Below, one piece after another: positions 1 to 11,951 of a DNA stretch of 64,000 nt (position 1 is its first letter; every line of letters starts with the position of its first letter). Under the pieces are notes generated by a model. The model had not been told where the DNA came from. It saw only the letters and a program-made list of their open reading frames with translations, and did not search any database. Source of the DNA: Nemophila menziesii (taxonomy: Eukaryota; Streptophyta; Magnoliopsida; Boraginales; Hydrophyllaceae). The position numbers and the translations under genes are program-made. The stretch covers positions 23,637,505 to 23,701,504 of the forward strand of contig JARWIR010000003.1 of assembly GCA_029959085.1 (NCBI GenBank). Reading direction: 5' to 3'.

Positions 1-146
1 ATTTGTTGTTATTCCTTGAGTTTCTGGTATCTAACAACATTTCAGATTTCTTTTCCACCACTCATTCTCTTTCATCCCACCCACCGATTCACCTCCTCAC
101 TTTTTCCTTTCTTTCTTTCTTTTTTTATCTTAGCTGATCTCTCAAA

Positions 147-1297
147 ATGACCAAGATGTTAAATTCTGCAAAAGTCAACAGAGTTACGAACGAATCTGGA
201 AGAAACCCAGAAACCTCAAGAGCTAAAACAAAATATCGGGACATCACAAGAGAAATTCTATCTCCAAACATGGAACCAATGAATACTCCCGAGTCTTTCA
301 AAGGCGATGTAGAGGTGAGTGAGATAAATCATGAGATGAACGATTCGGTGGACAAAGTTACATAGTCTGAGATATCAAGTCCAGATCAGGTCGTTGTTGA
401 GTCAAAAAATGAATCTACAGGCGTTCCATGGTCAGACCTATTTGGTAAATGTGCAAGTAAGTCAATGAAACTCGAACATCAATCTCCTCTGAGAAAGGAG
501 GGCAGAAAGATTATAAAACCGCCTCAAGATGTGTTGGATGAAGGCTCGGATCAATGGGTTAATAACTTAATTGGTCAATTTATTGATACACCTCCACCAT
601 TCTTTGCGATAGCTAATTTTGTTAAGTATCAATGGAGCAAATTGGGGAAGGTAGAGATTAAATCTAGTGCAAAAGGGAGTGTTGTCTTCAAGTTTAAAAA
701 TCAACAATATTACAATAAAGCTCTGGAGCAAATCTGGTCTATTAATGGTAAGCCACTACTTCTTAGGCCTTGGAAACCGGGTATGCAATTTGACAAGATT
801 GATGTATCAAAAATACCGATATGGATTAAATTGATCAATGTTTCGATGAATTTTTGGATGCAAAGAGGTCTTGGATATGTTGCAAGTGGAGTTGAGGTTC
901 CTTTACAGATGGATTCCATCACTGAGTCAAAAACCAGATTGGGATACGCCAGAGTTTGTGTTGAGATATACACAAAAGAAGAGTAACCTGAAGATATATA
1001 TATGTGGACATTGGGTTAAATGAATTGCAAGTGGTGAAAGTTGAGTATGAGTGGAAGCCGATAATATGTTTGAAGTGTAATAGATTTGGACATGTAGAAA
1101 GTAAGTGTAATAATGTTCAGAAAGTATGGATGCTAAAGAAAATAGTAGAATCAAATAATAACAAATCAGATAAAGTGAAAGAAGTGGTAGAAGAATTGAG
1201 TATTATTAGAAACAACAAGAAAAGTGTGAACAAAAGAGGAGAATCAAGCTCATTAATAACAAATATGAGAAACTATAAAGTGTTGAGGAGAATGTGA
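147..1297 (+). pseudogene. LINE ORF1 (DUF4283 + CCHC zinc knuckle), broken
   Basis: Nucleic-acid-binding ORF1 of a plant L1. It opens at ATG 147 with a charged N-terminal region, then an in-frame TAG at 363-365. The DUF4283-like part follows (about 540-985) with the family signature around KPLLLRPWKPGM and IPIWIKL. A frameshift in the short AT repeat near 993-1000 moves the rest into another frame. That frame has the knuckle CLKCNRFGHVESKC (about 1070-1110) and a basic tail ending at 1297. The family normally makes one continuous protein that coats element RNA; here one stop and one frameshift prevent that. Confidence 0.8.
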
Positions 1298-1362
1298 TTG
1301 ATCAGGATGTAATGGTATTTATTAGTCATAATAGAGGGTAAGAAATAACAAGACCACCAAAT

Positions 1363-4300
1363 ATATGAACATAGCAGTATGGAATATGAGGGGGTCAATA
1401 AGCTTTTGAGGCAATTAGAAGTTAAAGACTTCATAACTAGGAATAATGTCAAGGTAATTGGTTTACTGGAAACTAAAGTGAAGGTTAGCAATTACCCTGC
1501 TATAATAAGTGAGCATTTCTCTCATCTAGAAATGCTTCACAACTATAATAATGATGAGAGTGGACGTGTATGGATATTATGGGATAAGAGATATGCAGAA
1601 ATAAAGCTAGTATATCAATCTTCACAAGCTATTATGGTTGAGTTAAAAGTTAATGAAGATAATAGTATATTTTATATAGAAATGGTTTATGCGAGCAGTA
1701 AAGATAGTGAGAGGAAATTATTATGGAAGGATATGGTAGATTGGAACATTAAATATGATTCTGAGAAATTATGTATAATGGGAGATTTTAATGAAATTTT
1801 GAGAATTCATAACAGGTTAAATTGTACTAGTCTAGATAAAGGTGCAAAGGAATTTATAGAGTGTATAGATGATGTAAATCTTCTTGAGCATAGCTATGGG
1901 GGTCAGTTCTATACATGGACTATTAAGAGTAGCATTGGTCAAATAAGAGCGAGTAAAATAGATAAGAGTATTTATTAATATTAGGTGGTTGGATACTATG
2001 GCTTCTATTGTTATGGTTCATCCACCATCTACCTCTGATCATTGCGCTGTAATGCTAAGCTTAGGAGGTAAAAAGAGTCCAGTTCCTAGCCAATTTAAAT
2101 TCTTAAATGCTTGGGTAAATAATGATAAATTTCTAGATACTGTGAAGCAAGTCTGGAACACTGGTGTTGAGGGTAATTATATGTTCAAATTATGTATGAA
2201 GCAAAAGAATACTAAAATAACCCTGAAGAAATTTAATAATGTGTTCTTTAAAAGAAACTCTACGGTCATAGAACCCGTTAAAGCTCTACTCAATATAGTT
2301 CAGATGAAGATCATGAAAGGAGACACTTATTTATGCACTATAAATGAAGGAAAAATACTAGGAAAAGAACTTGAAGAGGCTATGATAATACAACACAAAG
2401 TTCTCAAACAAAAAGCTAAAGTGCAGTTTAACAATGAAATTGATTGTAATTTTGCGTATTACTACAAGATTATTAAAGGGAGGATAGCTAAAAATAATAT
2501 TTATATCTTATTTAATGATGCAGGGGAGGCGATTATAGATCATAAACTTATAAAAGAAGAATTTATTAACTTATATAAGCAATTACTTGGTGAAGAAGAT
2601 ACTAATGAAGAGATTTGTTCTAGTTATGTCATAGAAAATATGATTGGAACTCAATTATCTGATGAACACAAGAAGAAACTGATTGTACCTATAACTGATA
2701 AAGAAGTTAAAGATGCTTTATTCTCCATTAATGAGAATAAAAGCCCAGGCCCTGCTGGGCTAAATTCTGCTTTCCATAAAGATTCTTGGAGCATAATTGG
2801 AGAAGACTTCACAAAGGCAGTTAAACAATGTTTCAAAAATGGTAGTTTACTCAAACAAGTCAATGCAACAAATATAGTTATGATTCCTAAAGAGAAGAAG
2901 CCTTCAAATGTTAAGAAGTTTAGACCTATATCCTGCACAAACACAACCTATAAGACAATTTCAAGAATTATGTGCACAAGGTTGAAAAAGGTAATGAGCT
3001 CTATAATTTCTTTAAACCAAGCAGTATATGTAGGTGGTAGATTCATCAGTGATAACATATTAGTAGCTCAAGATAGAGTGTTAGGCCATGATAAAAATAA
3101 CTCTGAGCCTAAGTGCACAATCAATCTAGATTTACAGAAGGCTTATGATAGTGTCAATTGGAAATTTTTAATAAACATTATGATAGCCTTTGATTTTCCA
3201 GCTCAGTTCATTAATTGGATTAGGATGTGCGTGTGTTCACCCACTTATTCTGTGTGTATTAATGGAGAAGCATGTGGGTTTTTTAAAGGAAAGAGAGGGT
3301 TAAGACAAGGAGACCCTCTCTCCCCTTCTTTATTTGTTATTTGTATGGATGTTTTTACAGGCCTGTTCAATCATTTGGCTATGAAGAATGGGTTTAAATA
3401 TCATCAGAAGTGTAAGGAAATGAAACTGAATCATATTATATTCATTGATGACTTGTTGATCTTCTTCAAACCTAACATTCAATCTGCTACTTTAATCAGA
3501 GAAGGGCTTAATCTATTTACTATAATTTCTGGTTTAAATATTAATTATCAGAAAAGTGAACTGTATTTTGGTAGAATAGAAAGGGATGTTAAAGAGAATA
3601 TATCAAGCGTATTGAATATAAAAATTAGAAATCTACCTGTTAGGTATTTGGGGGTCCCATTACACTCGAAAAAATTAAGTGTTGATAAGGGTAACAAACT
3701 TGTTGAGAAGATATATAGTAGCATTAATCAATGGCCTTCAAAATTATTATCTTACGCTGGAAGGGTAGAGTTGATCAAGAGCATACTAATAAGTAAAATA
3801 TTGTATTGGTGTCGAGTATTTCTATTACCAAAACAGGTTACATGGGAAAAAGTGTGTAGGAGCAAGCAAAGAGGTGGGCTTGGCATCGCTAAGATTGAAG
3901 ATTTGAATTTAGCATGTATGTTATTCACATTTTGGAGGATGTACTCTCAGAAACTGAATTTATGTAGTAAGTGGGTGAAGTTAAATATCATTAAGGAGAA
4001 GTGTATTTGGAGTTTAGAAGAGAAACAAAGCCATACGTGGCTTTGGAAAAAGCTGATGAAGGTTAGAGTATTGGCTTATACTTTTATACATCACAAAGTA
4101 TATAATGGAAAAAGTACTTATATATTGTGGAATAAATGGATTGAAGGTATGAATATTCAAGAAATTATTGGGATTAAGCTAAACAAAGACAATATTAATA
4201 GTAACAGAACAGTAGATTCTTGTTATGGAGGAGAAAGGTGGAGATTACCACCTTGCATTGCGAAAATTCTACCTAAAATTAGCAAGTATAAACTGAAACC

Positions 4301-4620
4301 AGGAGATGACATAAAGGTTTGGAGTGAGAGTAATAAAAAAGGTTTTTCTTTCAAGAAAACTCTACTTCATATTAATTCATAAACAGAGTAGGTAAATTGG
4401 AGTGAGATCATATGGGATAAATCTAATATTCCTAGATGTGCCTTTATTTCTTGGTTAGCTATACAAGACAGATTAAGTACCAAAAGTAGAATGCTTGAGT
4501 GGGGTATCATAATCAATCCATTGTGTGGCTTTTGCAAAGATGCAATTCAAGATAATACACATATTCATTTGTACTTGCACCTTTTCGAAAAGAGTCTTGA
4601 GTAGTGTATTAAGAAAATGA
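1363..4620 (+). pseudogene. LINE ORF2: endonuclease and reverse transcriptase, broken
   Basis: Starts at ATG 1363 with the endonuclease opening NIAVWNMRG; a frameshift in the G-run near 1390 shifts it to the frame used up to 1978. The AP-endonuclease domain (about 1363-2050) retains GLLETKV, MGDFNEI and the SDHCAV end motif. A second frameshift near 1976 leads into a long frame to 4382. Reverse transcriptase motifs are FRPISC, NLDLQKAYDSV, RQGDPLSP and the catalytic FIDDL (about 3440), where FADD is more usual. A zf-RVT-like region with CGFC follows a TAA at 4380-4382. In L1 elements this protein nicks the target and copies the RNA; this copy cannot. Confidence 0.85.
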
Positions 4621-4715
4621 GAAATCAAACTCAACATGTGATTTTACGAGTTTAATTGATATTATTAATGCTATGTCTTGTAATGAAATGCGATAATGGC
4701 TAGTGCGTTGATCAC

Positions 4716-4752
<37 letters not shown>
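4716..4752. repeat. Compound (AT)n(GT)n microsatellite
   Basis: An alternating AT run (about 4716-4734) passes straight into a GT run (about 4735-4752) inside the decayed 3' coding part of the LINE. Confidence 0.95.
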
Positions 4753-6066
4753 TATATGGTGGGAAAGAAACAATAGAGATCATGGTGGTATAAGATTAAA
4801 TGAAGATCAAATCACTGCTAAAGTTTTGCAATATGGATAGTTTGAAGTTAAAATGCAAGAAGTTTAAAAAGATAGGAACGGTGGAGATTATTGGTAGACT
4901 AGATTTGGGCTAGTATTTGTTATTATCTCATAATTTCTTTGTAATGTGGCTAGACTAATTTAGTTAGTGGGCCGAGTTGTCCTTTATTTTAATGTTTTTC
5001 ATGGTGTAATGTTTAATAGGCTTTTAAGGTATTATACCCATGCTTGGGATTAATGCTTAAAGGACCATAGTTGTAAAGACATATGAAGTTGAGTTTTTAA
5101 TGATATAAAATTGATTTGATGATAAAAAAACTTTGAAGAAGAAGAAATCTGAAGAATTTGTTAAGAAAGATCATACTTACATGTCTTATTTAAATACAAG
5201 GTTTAGGCCAAGTGGGAAAAACTGTAAATAGGGTGGTACTGATGTTGGTATTAGTGGTACAAAGGGTGAAAGTTACAAGAGGAGTACACCTACAAGTAAA
5301 GTTACTAAAGTTAGTAAAGTGATGAAGAGTATGGACGAAGATGAGTATTCAACAAGCGATGAAGATTTTATGATTGACACTGACAATGATTTAAGCGAGG
5401 GTGAAGATGGCCAAGATTACAATGCCTATATAGACAAGGAGGTAGAGTGGGAAGGACTGCAAGATAAAGCAAATGAGGATGATGCTTCTGGAGTTGATAG
5501 TGAAGCACAAGTTAGTGAAACTGATTCAGATCTAGCTTTAAATGATTTTGATCAGTTAGATACAGCTACAGATTCATCTGGTACAGATGAGGAAGGAAAA
5601 ATATATCATCAAGAAAAATAAAAATCAGTTCCCAAGGTTTAGGCCTTCAACTGACATGGGGTCACCAAGGTTTGTACTGGGTTTGACCTTTGCGAATGCT
5701 ACATGACTAAGAGAAGCAATTCGAGTTCACTCTATAAAAAAGGTGGTCAAAATAAAGATTGTGAAAAATGATTGGCATAGAATAAGGGTTGTGTGCATGG
5801 GAGATGGGTGTGGTTGGTTTGTATATGCATCCTACAAAGAAGAAATTGGTAATCAACATGAATGTGGTAAAGACCTTAACCATAGACATGTGTAAGCCAA
5901 GTTCTTGGAAAATTCATTTAAGGATATGGTTAGATTAAATTTGTACAGTAATGTTAGTGATTTCCAACAATTAGTGCACAGAGATTTTTCAGTGAATGTG
6001 ATGTCTCCCTATTTGTTCTAATTATTAGCCCTTGGACATCATTTTAGGTGAATATTTGACTTATTT

Positions 6067-6112
6067 GATAGACTTTTATATGTCCAAAAAAAAAAAAAAG
6101 ATAGACTTTTAT
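6067..6112 (+). mobile_element. Minute retroposon relic: 6 nt + poly(A) with 13-bp TSD
   Basis: GATAGACTTTTAT occurs at 6067-6079 and again at 6100-6112. Between them lies ATGTCC followed by 14 A. The 3' LTR has a single copy of the 13-mer and no insert (about 12023), so this is a later insertion. The tail resembles the SINE 3' ends in this window (ATGTACC-An, ATGTAAC-An). Confidence 0.7.
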
Positions 6113-7250
6113 GCTTATTTCGTCATATTATACTTTCTCCCCTTGGAATTAGACTATTTGCATTTCTGGAGTTTTTGTGCGTTAAATTTGGTTATTTTTA
6201 GTGCAAAGTTAGTAGGTTCTTGAATTTCATGGAAAACCAATACAAGGAGGAGAAGTGAGAATTAAAGTCTTAGATTATTTTTAGTGTGTTAGGAAGTATT
6301 TTATTCGAGTTTCTAATTTTAGAGTGCACTTTCTTATTTCTAGACTTGATTTAATGATTTATTAATTTTTAAAGCATATGCGGTATAATTATTTATTTAT
6401 TGTGAAGCTTTAAAAGATATATGATAATTAATTAGAGACCAAGTCAAGTCTAAGAAGTAAAGGAAAGAAGATATACATGGAAATAGGAAGATTAAGGAAG
6501 GAATTATGCAAAGAAGGAAAAGATAAAGTTACCAAATAAATCTGAAATTCCAACCACGTTCAAATACGAGCTCATAACTTAAAATTGGATAGGAATTTGG
6601 GAGAATTATCTGGACCAATGGATAGAGCTTTCCGAGACAAGCGATTTTGATATAAAGAACACGTCAAACGGATAAGTATTGAAGGAGATACGACCAAAAC
6701 AAATCAGCATCACAGAATCTTACCTTCCCAATATTTTAGGGCTGCGAATTAAAGAGTCCTTTACTTGTCTTCCACTCCAAGTAAAACGAATTAGGTCTTC
6801 CTAGCACCTATAAATACACCCCTTAGACCTCATTATTCAGTACCTCTCATTAAACCTTCATATTAAATCATCCTTAGAGAGAGCGTCAAGAGGCGGAAGC
6901 AAGAGCAGGAGCTGGAGAATCTTTTTCCTCCAACAACATCTCAAGTCAATTCCTCTATCTAGGTTCTTATTTTATTTCTGTTATTAAGAACATGTATATT
7001 AATAATTTCTTTATTGTTTTTATTTTTGTTATGAGCTAAACTTCAATTACTTGAGAATCGCATAATGGGATGAACCCTAACATATTTAATTCATGTATTT
7101 CAATTTGGGATTAGATTCTAGTTTAATTTGAATTGGCTATTTCATATTGCTTATTATTTTATATTAATTTCACTATCAATGAATTAACTAATCGGAGATA
7201 GGTCATAGTAATTAAGCTATTCACTCTGGTGGGGAAGTGATCGCCTTGAC

Positions 7251-7284
7251 GGGGGGGGGGGGGGGGGGGGGTGTGGGGGGGGGG
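7251..7284. repeat. Poly(G) tract in LTR
   Basis: Run of 21 G, then GTGTG and more G, at the position where the 3' LTR reads only CTTGACGGGGTG. It may be real expansion or partly a sequencing or assembly artefact. Confidence 0.85.
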
Positions 7285-7844
7285 TTAATTACTGAACTAG
7301 ATAATAAACGTGTGGTGTTCGTCAGTGATCCTGACGGGCTTGACTAACCGCGTAGCCAATGTGGTAAGAGAATAAAACCATCTGAAAGTAGCTTATAATC
7401 GACCTGACGGGGTTTGTAATACTGTAGGATAGCTCCTAGGTCCACCCTGACGGGGGCTAGGAGACATTAGAGTCGCGACTAATATAGAAATATCTATTCT
7501 TCCCTTAACGAAAGCATCAATTACGTAACTTTAGGTGATTCCCTAGCGAGACTCAAGTATAGCTCATATATGTGTCTTAATCTTTTAGTATTTATTTTCA
7601 GTATTTTGTTTCTTTGCGTTTAGTAGTTTAATAACTCGAAACAAAACAAATATCTTTTATATTTTATTTTTTGGATTAGCAATTACTACTACCTATCTAT
7701 TGAACACTTGGGTTATACCAGTTCAATCCCTGAGAACGAAACCGATTTATCGGAGTATTAGTTTGACAACCGTACACTTGCGGTATTGTGGTTCCTTTTA
7801 TTTTCGTACTTAATTTTATAAAACCCCAGGTACCACCAAGTTTT

Positions 7845-7862
7845 TGGCGCTGCTGCCGGGGA
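7845..7862 (+). other. Primer binding site, tRNA-Asp type
   Basis: TGGCGCTGCTGCCGGGGA begins six bases after the 5' LTR. It is complementary to the 3' end of plant tRNA-Asp apart from two positions. Confidence 0.75.
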
Positions 7863-8001
7863 TTGCAGCGTGTGACCCCGGTGTTTAATCATTAATTAGC
7901 ATTAATTGTTGATTTTTTTTGCAGTTTTACGCTTGCTTTTTGTTTTTGTTTTGTTTTTACAGGTTCTTTATTCAGGTAATGATCAAGAGGTTTATTTGAA
8001 G

Positions 8002-9435
8002 ATGTATAGAGGACATTACCCAGATCCTGATCCATTTGACTATTAGGAAGACTCTTTGGGACAACAACAATGGGGTAGCAACTTCTACCAACCACCTTAT
8101 CAACACTCGCAAGAGAAAGTATGGAACAATCAATGGATCGGGAATAATCAACAACAAACATCATATCACTATCAGTAAGAGCAAAAGGATGGAACAACCA
8201 GTGGGTTGAAAACATTCAACACTATTCACCTCATAACTATGCGCAAGAGGCACCACGAGACCTAAGTGCTAGAGTCAATCGCCTATACGAGGAAAGAAAG
8301 GCAAGAGAGCTAGAACGTAAGGCAGACGAAGAAGAAAGAAGAGCCATCTGTGCATCCACATAACAGATACTAGACGAAATGGAGTCCAAATATAATTCTC
8401 ATGACTTTGCCGAGAGCAATAGCAAGTCTTATAAAGACCCCAAATTTGAATGCCGGTACGAGGAAAATAAGGCAAGAGATCAAGAGCAAAAGGCAAGAGA
8501 AGCGAAAAGTGATGCCAGATTTGAAAGAACACAACGAATACTAGATGAAATTGCTTCCTATTATAATTCTCCTAATGTTTCCAAGGGTAGTATTAAGTCT
8601 CATGAAGATTCCACTCCCCCGAGGGATGGAAGAGATCAACCGGAAGAAGTAGTTGAGGATAAGGTGTTGAAAGAAGATATTAGTGATAGTGATATGACCA
8701 CCATGCCGGTTATAAATGAAGACCACCATATGGTTGAGAATCTTGTTAGTATGGTGGAAGAAGGAGTAGCAACGCAAATCCTAGAAGTTAACACAAAAAT
8801 TTATATTCCTAAGGTGTAAGCACATGATCAAGATAGAGAACGCAAACAAGAAGAGGTGGTGATCGAGGTTATAGAGATTCCACAACAAAAATATGATGAG
8901 GTAATAGTGGAAGATTGGGTTGACAGCGAAGACGAATCTGAAGTGGTTGGAGAATCAATTTAAGAATTCAAGGTTCACGCTAAAACAGAAGTTAAATCTC
9001 CACCACAAAAAGTTCACCAATTACCATCTCTACCCCGAATCATGAATGAGAGTAGAGCTGAAAAATTCGAATCACCTCCACCACCACAAAGTTCAAACAT
9101 GTGCTACGCAAGCAAGGTGCCAAACCGCGAGAGTAAAGCGGCAAGAGGAGCACCTACCCACCATATTTTAAAGAGGAACGCGAGATTGGAAGGAATAAAA
9201 ATGAGCTTATACCGCTAATAACGGTCATCTACTATTATGTGAGGGAAAATGAGTTTTGTCGTGAAAATAAGAAGGCGAAACGAAGTACTTACCCACCCCC
9301 TTTCAAAGATCGATTAAATAAAATTCGAGGTGGGAAAGTTCTTAAGCTTACATGTCAAGGAAGAGGCGAGTTTAAGCGGAGGAGAACCGCAAAGGCCTCA
9401 ATACCATCTTCATGGAAGGAAACGCGTCGAACTTA
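8002..9435 (+). pseudogene. Gag-like coiled-coil ORF of the Athila-type element, broken
   Basis: The first ATG after the primer site (8002) opens a Gln/Tyr-rich frame, interrupted by TAG near 8043. The open segments that follow are rich in Glu, Lys, Arg and Ala and predict coiled coil. The longest is 8379-8819, 146 residues. An internal duplication is visible: a block around 8265-8405 ending ILDEMESKYNS recurs around 8445-8565 ending ILDEIASYYNS. More broken frames continue to about 9435 with a basic stretch. I see no retroviral zinc knuckle. Its place after the primer site suggests a structural gag-like role, but the family is not certain. Confidence 0.45.
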
Positions 9436-11936
9436 AAGACGTAATAAACAAAAGTGCTTCTTGGGAGACAACCCATGTTTTAATTTGCTTTAATGTTTTT
9501 CAATTCCTAGTGTACATTATAAGTAATTGTCGAGTCTTAGTGTCTTTTAAGAAATGAGAAAGGTAGTGTGTTGAATGGTGCAGGAATTGAGTTTGGGGTG
9601 CTAAGGAACGAAAAAGAAAAAATCAGCAGCACTGGCTGGCTAATCGGTCATATGACCGGTATGCTGGTGGAGGAAAAACACGAGTCCTCGGGTCTATGCC
9701 GGTGATACCGTTGGTATGCCGACGTCCCAAGAACATGAGGCCTCGGGTACTGATTCAGGTTTATTGCCGAGAAGAACAAAAAGAAAAACTCCAGCACCGG
9801 TATGCCGGCCCGAAGGTGGTTTGAAGAGTTTATTTCCAATTTCACTTCTTACCTTATCAAGAAGAAACCCTAGCCTCTCCAATACAAATTTTTCAGACCC
9901 TAACCCTTTATATACCTGTACCACACCACTAAAACACCCAATAACATTAAATACTGCCTCCTATTCCATTCCAAACACACATCCAACACCACAATACTTC
10001 AAGAATATCAAGAAATATTCTACTTCAACCTTAAGCCTCTATATCAAAGCTTCAATCCTATTCATTAAACCTTCCCCAATCCACTACATAATCATTACCC
10101 ATCTCATATAACACCTAACTCCTTCATTACAAATCCTCAAAACATCAAAATTCAAAACTCTTCTCTAGTTTTCGAATATTTGAAGTTTTGAGTTTGGGGT
10201 TCATTGAGATGACGAAGATTGGGAAGACAAGAATACCATGAAGAGGAAGAAGAAGTTGGAGAACCTCTTATTACTTTTGGTGTTGAAAGATGTAGTTGAA
10301 AGAATGGAAATATTGGAGAATAAACATAAAGAGGTGTTGACAACCATAGGAAAAGTCACAAAAGAGTTGGAGCCTATGCAAGACATATTACGTGGAGTGA
10401 GCAATGTTCAACATGCCACCTACGCAACAAGAGGGGCTCAACGTACACGCAACCATGGAAACCAGCTTCGTGCTGGTTCAGATACGTTTTCCTATCCTTT
10501 TCTCATTCTTTTTAATTATTTGCTTTATTGAGTCTTTTTCGAGTCGTGGGGACACGACTAATTTTTGAGTTTGGGGTGGGGTTCGTTGCCTCATCCCAAT
10601 TTTAAGTGTTTTACTGTTTTTTGAAAAATTGAAAAATCAAATAAAAATTAGTTTGAGGAATGTTTTGACTGTAGAATATTTTAAATGTCCCCATCAAGCA
10701 TGCTTTTTATGAATTTATGATAGAAAATAGTTGACTTTAGGAGTTAGTGTAAAACGTACTTTGATTGCATGCAAATATGAGGTAATTGATAGGAAGAATT
10801 AATGAACAATTAAGGATAATGAGTGGTTTGTAGAACGTGAGATCTGAATGAGTAGAGACCCCACTTAGGTATAAACTAGAGGCAAGCTGTGTAAATAGGA
10901 GAATGATAGAGGCAGTTCTTTGTTAGCCCTTTGAATCCTTTTTGGCCTTCTATCCCTGAATTAATTATATCCTTCTTAGCCCCATTTTTTAGCCTTTAAG
11001 CCTTTCTTTTGTCACCACATTATAAGCCAATATCCTTTTAGTTTGTTAGGCATTACCATATGACCAACACTTGAATCGCGATCCTGAGACTTCCTGTCTT
11101 GAGTTTGGGGTGGTGGGTCCACTATTATGCTAATTTACTTTTGGTTGGGATTTTTGAGCTTATCAATTGTACTCTGTTTTATATTTTGATGATGATTTAC
11201 AATGATTATATTGTAACCATTTGCCGGGGTAAGAGTAAATGAGAAAAAGGAGAAAGTATAAAAAGCAATGAAAAGAAAAAAAATTGAATGAAAAATAGCA
11301 TGATATCTCAACATCAAAAAGAGAATCATAGCTATACAAAAGAAAATAAAATTCATATGAAAAAAAATATATTTGGACCGGCAAAGAAATTTTTTTATGT
11401 GAATCATCCTTAGTGCTTATTGGGTTAATCTGGGGACGCTAAATTAGCGCGTCAAATGGGTTGAGTGAGAACATATTCGAATGTAAACTCAAGCTCTTGG
11501 ACAGTTTGTTGATGGTAAGTGAGGAGAGAGCCAAAAGATCACTTCAAATTTACCAAATATACATACCATACCGTCTCTAAGCCTACGCTAAAACCATAAA
11601 GACCTCGTGATTCCTAGTAACATAGTGAGTCTGTGATTCAGCTAATAGGGAGTATGCTAAGTGGAGCATCAAAGCAAGTAAGGGTCGAGGAACACCCTAT
11701 AGCCACCATCTTGAGATAAGTGCTAAGCGTAACCTTCTAGCATTGTGAAATTAATTTTGGATTGATATTATTTTGTGTTTGATTTTGCATGATATGTGTA
11801 TATGTATATTAATTCCTAGATCATACTATATGAGATTTGTCTTAAGTTGTTCTTTGGGAATATTTACTAGATACTGCCTTCTGCGTTCACCTAAAAGGCC
11901 TTTGTTTTTATTTTACTTTGTGGAGACGACAAAGGT
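9436..11936. other. Non-coding interior of the Athila-type element with repeated PPT-like motifs
   Basis: No supportable gene. TTGAGTTTGGGGT occurs at 9587, 10188, 10565 and 11099 as well as at the true polypurine position (11937). CCGGTATGC-type motifs cluster at 9650-9810. Confidence 0.6.
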
Positions 11937-11951
11937 TTGAGTTTGGGGTCT
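11937..11951 (+). other. Polypurine tract before the 3' LTR
   Basis: TTGAGTTTGGGGTCT directly precedes the 3' LTR (TGACGTCTCC from 11952), as expected for the plus-strand priming site. Confidence 0.7.

Larger units (their letters stand above)
1..5130 (+). mobile_element. L1-type LINE retrotransposon, decayed
   Basis: Non-LTR retrotransposon in the usual order: pyrimidine-rich 5' leader with (CTTT)n near 105-125, ORF1 with a DUF4283-like domain and zinc knuckle, ORF2 with endonuclease, reverse transcriptase and a zf-RVT-like tail, then a 3' UTR ending in a short A-run near 5123-5129. MULE coding sequence starts directly after the A-run, so the LINE probably inserted into the MULE. The true 5' end may lie before the window. 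Several stops and frameshifts make it inactive. The 3' boundary is an inference. Confidence 0.85.
5999..7838 (+). repeat. 5' LTR of the Athila-type element
   Basis: 1840 bp. It differs from the 3' LTR by scattered substitutions, a G-tract at 7251-7284 and a 33-bp insertion near 6080. It holds several spaced copies of CCTGACGGG(G). Confidence 0.85.

Noticed and set aside
10238..10531. 97-codon frame inside the Athila-type element
   Set aside because: Short, no family, lies between polypurine-like motifs in otherwise non-coding interior.
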